A stretch of DNA of 7,453 nt from JBGTKH01 sp041744735 (GTDB taxonomy: Bacteria; Planctomycetota; Planctomycetia; Pirellulales; Pirellulaceae), in NCBI GenBank assembly GCA_041744735.1, contig JBGTKH010000613.1:1-7453 (forward strand), in the 5' to 3' direction. The notes below the pieces were generated by a model. It made no database searches. It worked only from the letters and a program-made list of their open reading frames with translations, and was not told where the DNA came from. The position numbers and the translations under genes are program-made. Positions 6,326 through 7,453 of this stretch are shown in pieces. Each line of letters starts with the position of its first letter. Position 1 is the first letter of the stretch.

Positions 6326-6565
6326 ATGAACATGCGACTGTCAGAAACGCCGGTTCCCGTTGCAGACCTCACGCGGTCTCAGATCGCCGCGCTGTCGCGC
6401 CACGAAATGTTGATGATCGTTCGCCAGTATTCACTCGACACGTCCCAGCTCGTAGGCATCGAACACGACCATCGCCGCTATCTCGATCATGACCAACTAG
6501 AACGGCTCGTCCAACTCGTCCAACGGCTGTGCATCAACGCCCGCCAAATCCGTCACGTCACTTGA
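6326..6565 (+). CDS. Small conserved-looking hypothetical protein (79 residues)
   Basis: The predicted protein is soluble and helical: LTRSQIAALSRHEMLMIVRQ (about 15-34), a middle GIEHDHRRYLDHDQ, and LERLVQLVQRLCINARQI (58-75). The layout, two amphipathic helices around an acidic and aromatic segment, resembles small uncharacterised planctomycete proteins, but I cannot name a family. Codon use is GC-rich at third positions like the neighbouring genes. The start is uncertain: ATG 6326 is preferred because protein-like composition begins there, but ATG 6332 or 6281 in the same frame are possible and none has a clear Shine-Dalgarno site. The last 13 bases overlap the tail of the convergent enolase-like gene, which argues for two compact real genes. 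Function unknown. Confidence 0.6.
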   Translation: MNMRLSETPVPVADLTRSQIAALSRHEMLMIVRQYSLDTSQLVGIEHDHRRYLDHDQLERLVQLVQRLCINARQIRHVT

Positions 6566-7453
6566 AAGCGTTCGAGCTTTGCCCGATCCACGTCCACACC
6601 TAACCCTGGCGATTGCGGCACGGTGAGCATGCCGTCGAGGATTTCCAGCGGGTGGGCGAGCAGGTCGTCTTGCAGATGGTAATAGTCGGATTGATTGCCG
6701 CTGGCCAGGGCCGGAGTTGCGGCGGCTAGGTGCAACATGGCGGCGGCCGATATGCCCAGCGATCCTTCGGCGGACAGCGATACGGACAGTCCGCCTGCTT
6801 CGGCGACGGTGGCACACTTACGAGCCGCGGTTAAACCGCCCACGCGATAGATGTCTACGACGACGTGCGCCGCTGCGCCGCTGCGCACGACAGACATTAC
6901 GTCGCGCGGCGAGTGAACCGCGGCCGACAGACCCAGCGGGATGTTTGTCTGACGGCCCAGTGACGCGACCGCTTCCAGCCCGCCGTCGGCCAGCGGGTCG
7001 AGCAGCAGAGAAAGTCGATCGTCGCCAATGCGAGTGCATAGTTCGCGCGCCGCCGGCGACTGAAACAATCCGGCTCCGTCAAGCTGCACTACGGCACGAT
7101 CACCCGCGGCATCGGCAACTGTGTTAAACGTAGCCACGTCCTGGTCCACGTCTCCGGTCGCTGTGACGATCTGCGAATGAAAACCGTGCTCAGCTAACTC
7201 CCGCGCGGCTTGTTCTGCGTCGCTCGATGATTCACCGGGCAATCGCACGGCCAAGGGAATATGCTGGCGATAGTCGCCTCCCAACAAATGACACAGCGGC
7301 TGCCGCGCGCACCGACCGATCAAATCCCAAGCGGCCGTTTCCACCGCGCATGCCAGCGGCGGGTCGCGCAGCGCGTCGATCTCCAGCATCTCGGCAATGT
7401 CGAAGATGCTGCGGCCCGCCAGCGCTGGCAGCAACGCCCGCCGCCGCTCGGAC
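6553..7453 (-). CDS. Enolase-superfamily protein (mandelate racemase/muconate lactonizing type), 5' end outside the window, probable pseudoenzyme
   Basis: The frame is open to the right edge, so about 300 codons are visible and the capping domain is mostly missing. Residues are numbered from the TTG at 7434. Family landmarks are clear: AVETAAWDLIGRCARQPLCHLLGG (30-53), the barrel strands, YRVGGLTAARK (196-206) and the GLGVDVD end. Yet catalytic positions look lost. The K-x-K pair expected after GFH (84-86) is SQIVTATG. Of the three acidic metal ligands only the first (D119, in QLDGAG) is clearly kept; the second is D146 (LLLDPL, usually E), and the third falls in GLSAAV (168-173, usually with D/E). 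The second lysine is replaced in VVVDIYRVGG, and the alternative histidine of mandelate racemases is not seen in SAEGSLG. Members normally abstract a proton alpha to a carboxylate with Mg2+; this one probably cannot. The family is certain; the lack of activity is inferred from eye alignment. Confidence 0.9.
   Translation of the reverse strand, partial: SERRRALLPALAGRSIFDIAEMLEIDALRDPPLACAVETAAWDLIGRCARQPLCHLLGGDYRQHIPLAVRLPGESSSDAEQAARELAEHGFHSQIVTATGDVDQDVATFNTVADAAGDRAVVQLDGAGLFQSPAARELCTRIGDDRLSLLLDPLADGGLEAVASLGRQTNIPLGLSAAVHSPRDVMSVVRSGAAAHVVVDIYRVGGLTAARKCATVAEAGGLSVSLSAEGSLGISAAAMLHLAAATPALASGNQSDYYHLQDDLLAHPLEILDGMLTVPQSPGLGVDVDRAKLERFQVT

Overview
The window looks like a chromosomal segment from a planctomycete, probably of the Pirellula/Rhodopirellula kind. 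This is judged from content: high-GC codon use, a Tat-exported sugar-isomerase-like TIM barrel, an exported CocE/NonD-type hydrolase, an exported oligogalacturonate-lyase-like propeller, a sulfatase remnant, and long spacers between genes. No similarity search could be run, so the assignment is an inference.

Layout. Plus strand: a Tat-signal sugar phosphate isomerase/epimerase family protein (110-1162). Immediately after it, on the minus strand, is a short piece of sulfatase coding sequence with no visible start or catalytic domain (about 1169-1387). Next is a tight plus-strand pair: a small DUF5678-like protein (1515-1844) and, 16 bases on, a protein resembling retropepsin-type aspartic proteases (1861-2403). 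An exported CocE/NonD-like hydrolase follows (2536-4215; GTG start preferred). A 343-base spacer between convergent genes holds a striking palindromic element at 4337-4394. It is built from two small hairpins facing each other, and the two arms differ by a swapped base pair. Minus strand: an exported PL22-like propeller lyase (4559-5758). The 567 bases upstream of it hold no intact gene, but three reading frames there carry scraps of what looks like a BNR/Asp-box sialidase-like protein. A small plus-strand protein (6326-6565) overlaps the end of a convergent minus-strand enolase-superfamily gene, which runs off the right edge of the window. The visible part of that enolase-like protein lacks nearly all the usual catalytic and metal-binding residues.

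How the genes fit together. Most intact genes suit scavenging of plant or algal polysaccharides and related compounds: lyase, hydrolase, sugar isomerase-like protein and enolase-family acid-sugar enzyme relatives. They are not arranged as one operon. Strands alternate, and two decayed carbohydrate-related remnants lie between them, so the region reads as an eroding accessory neighbourhood. No phage, CRISPR, tRNA, rRNA or complete insertion sequence was seen. I did not find a convincing new multi-gene system. The best candidates for novelty are the DUF5678/aspartic-protease-like pair, the double-hairpin repeat, and the enolase-fold protein without an active site.
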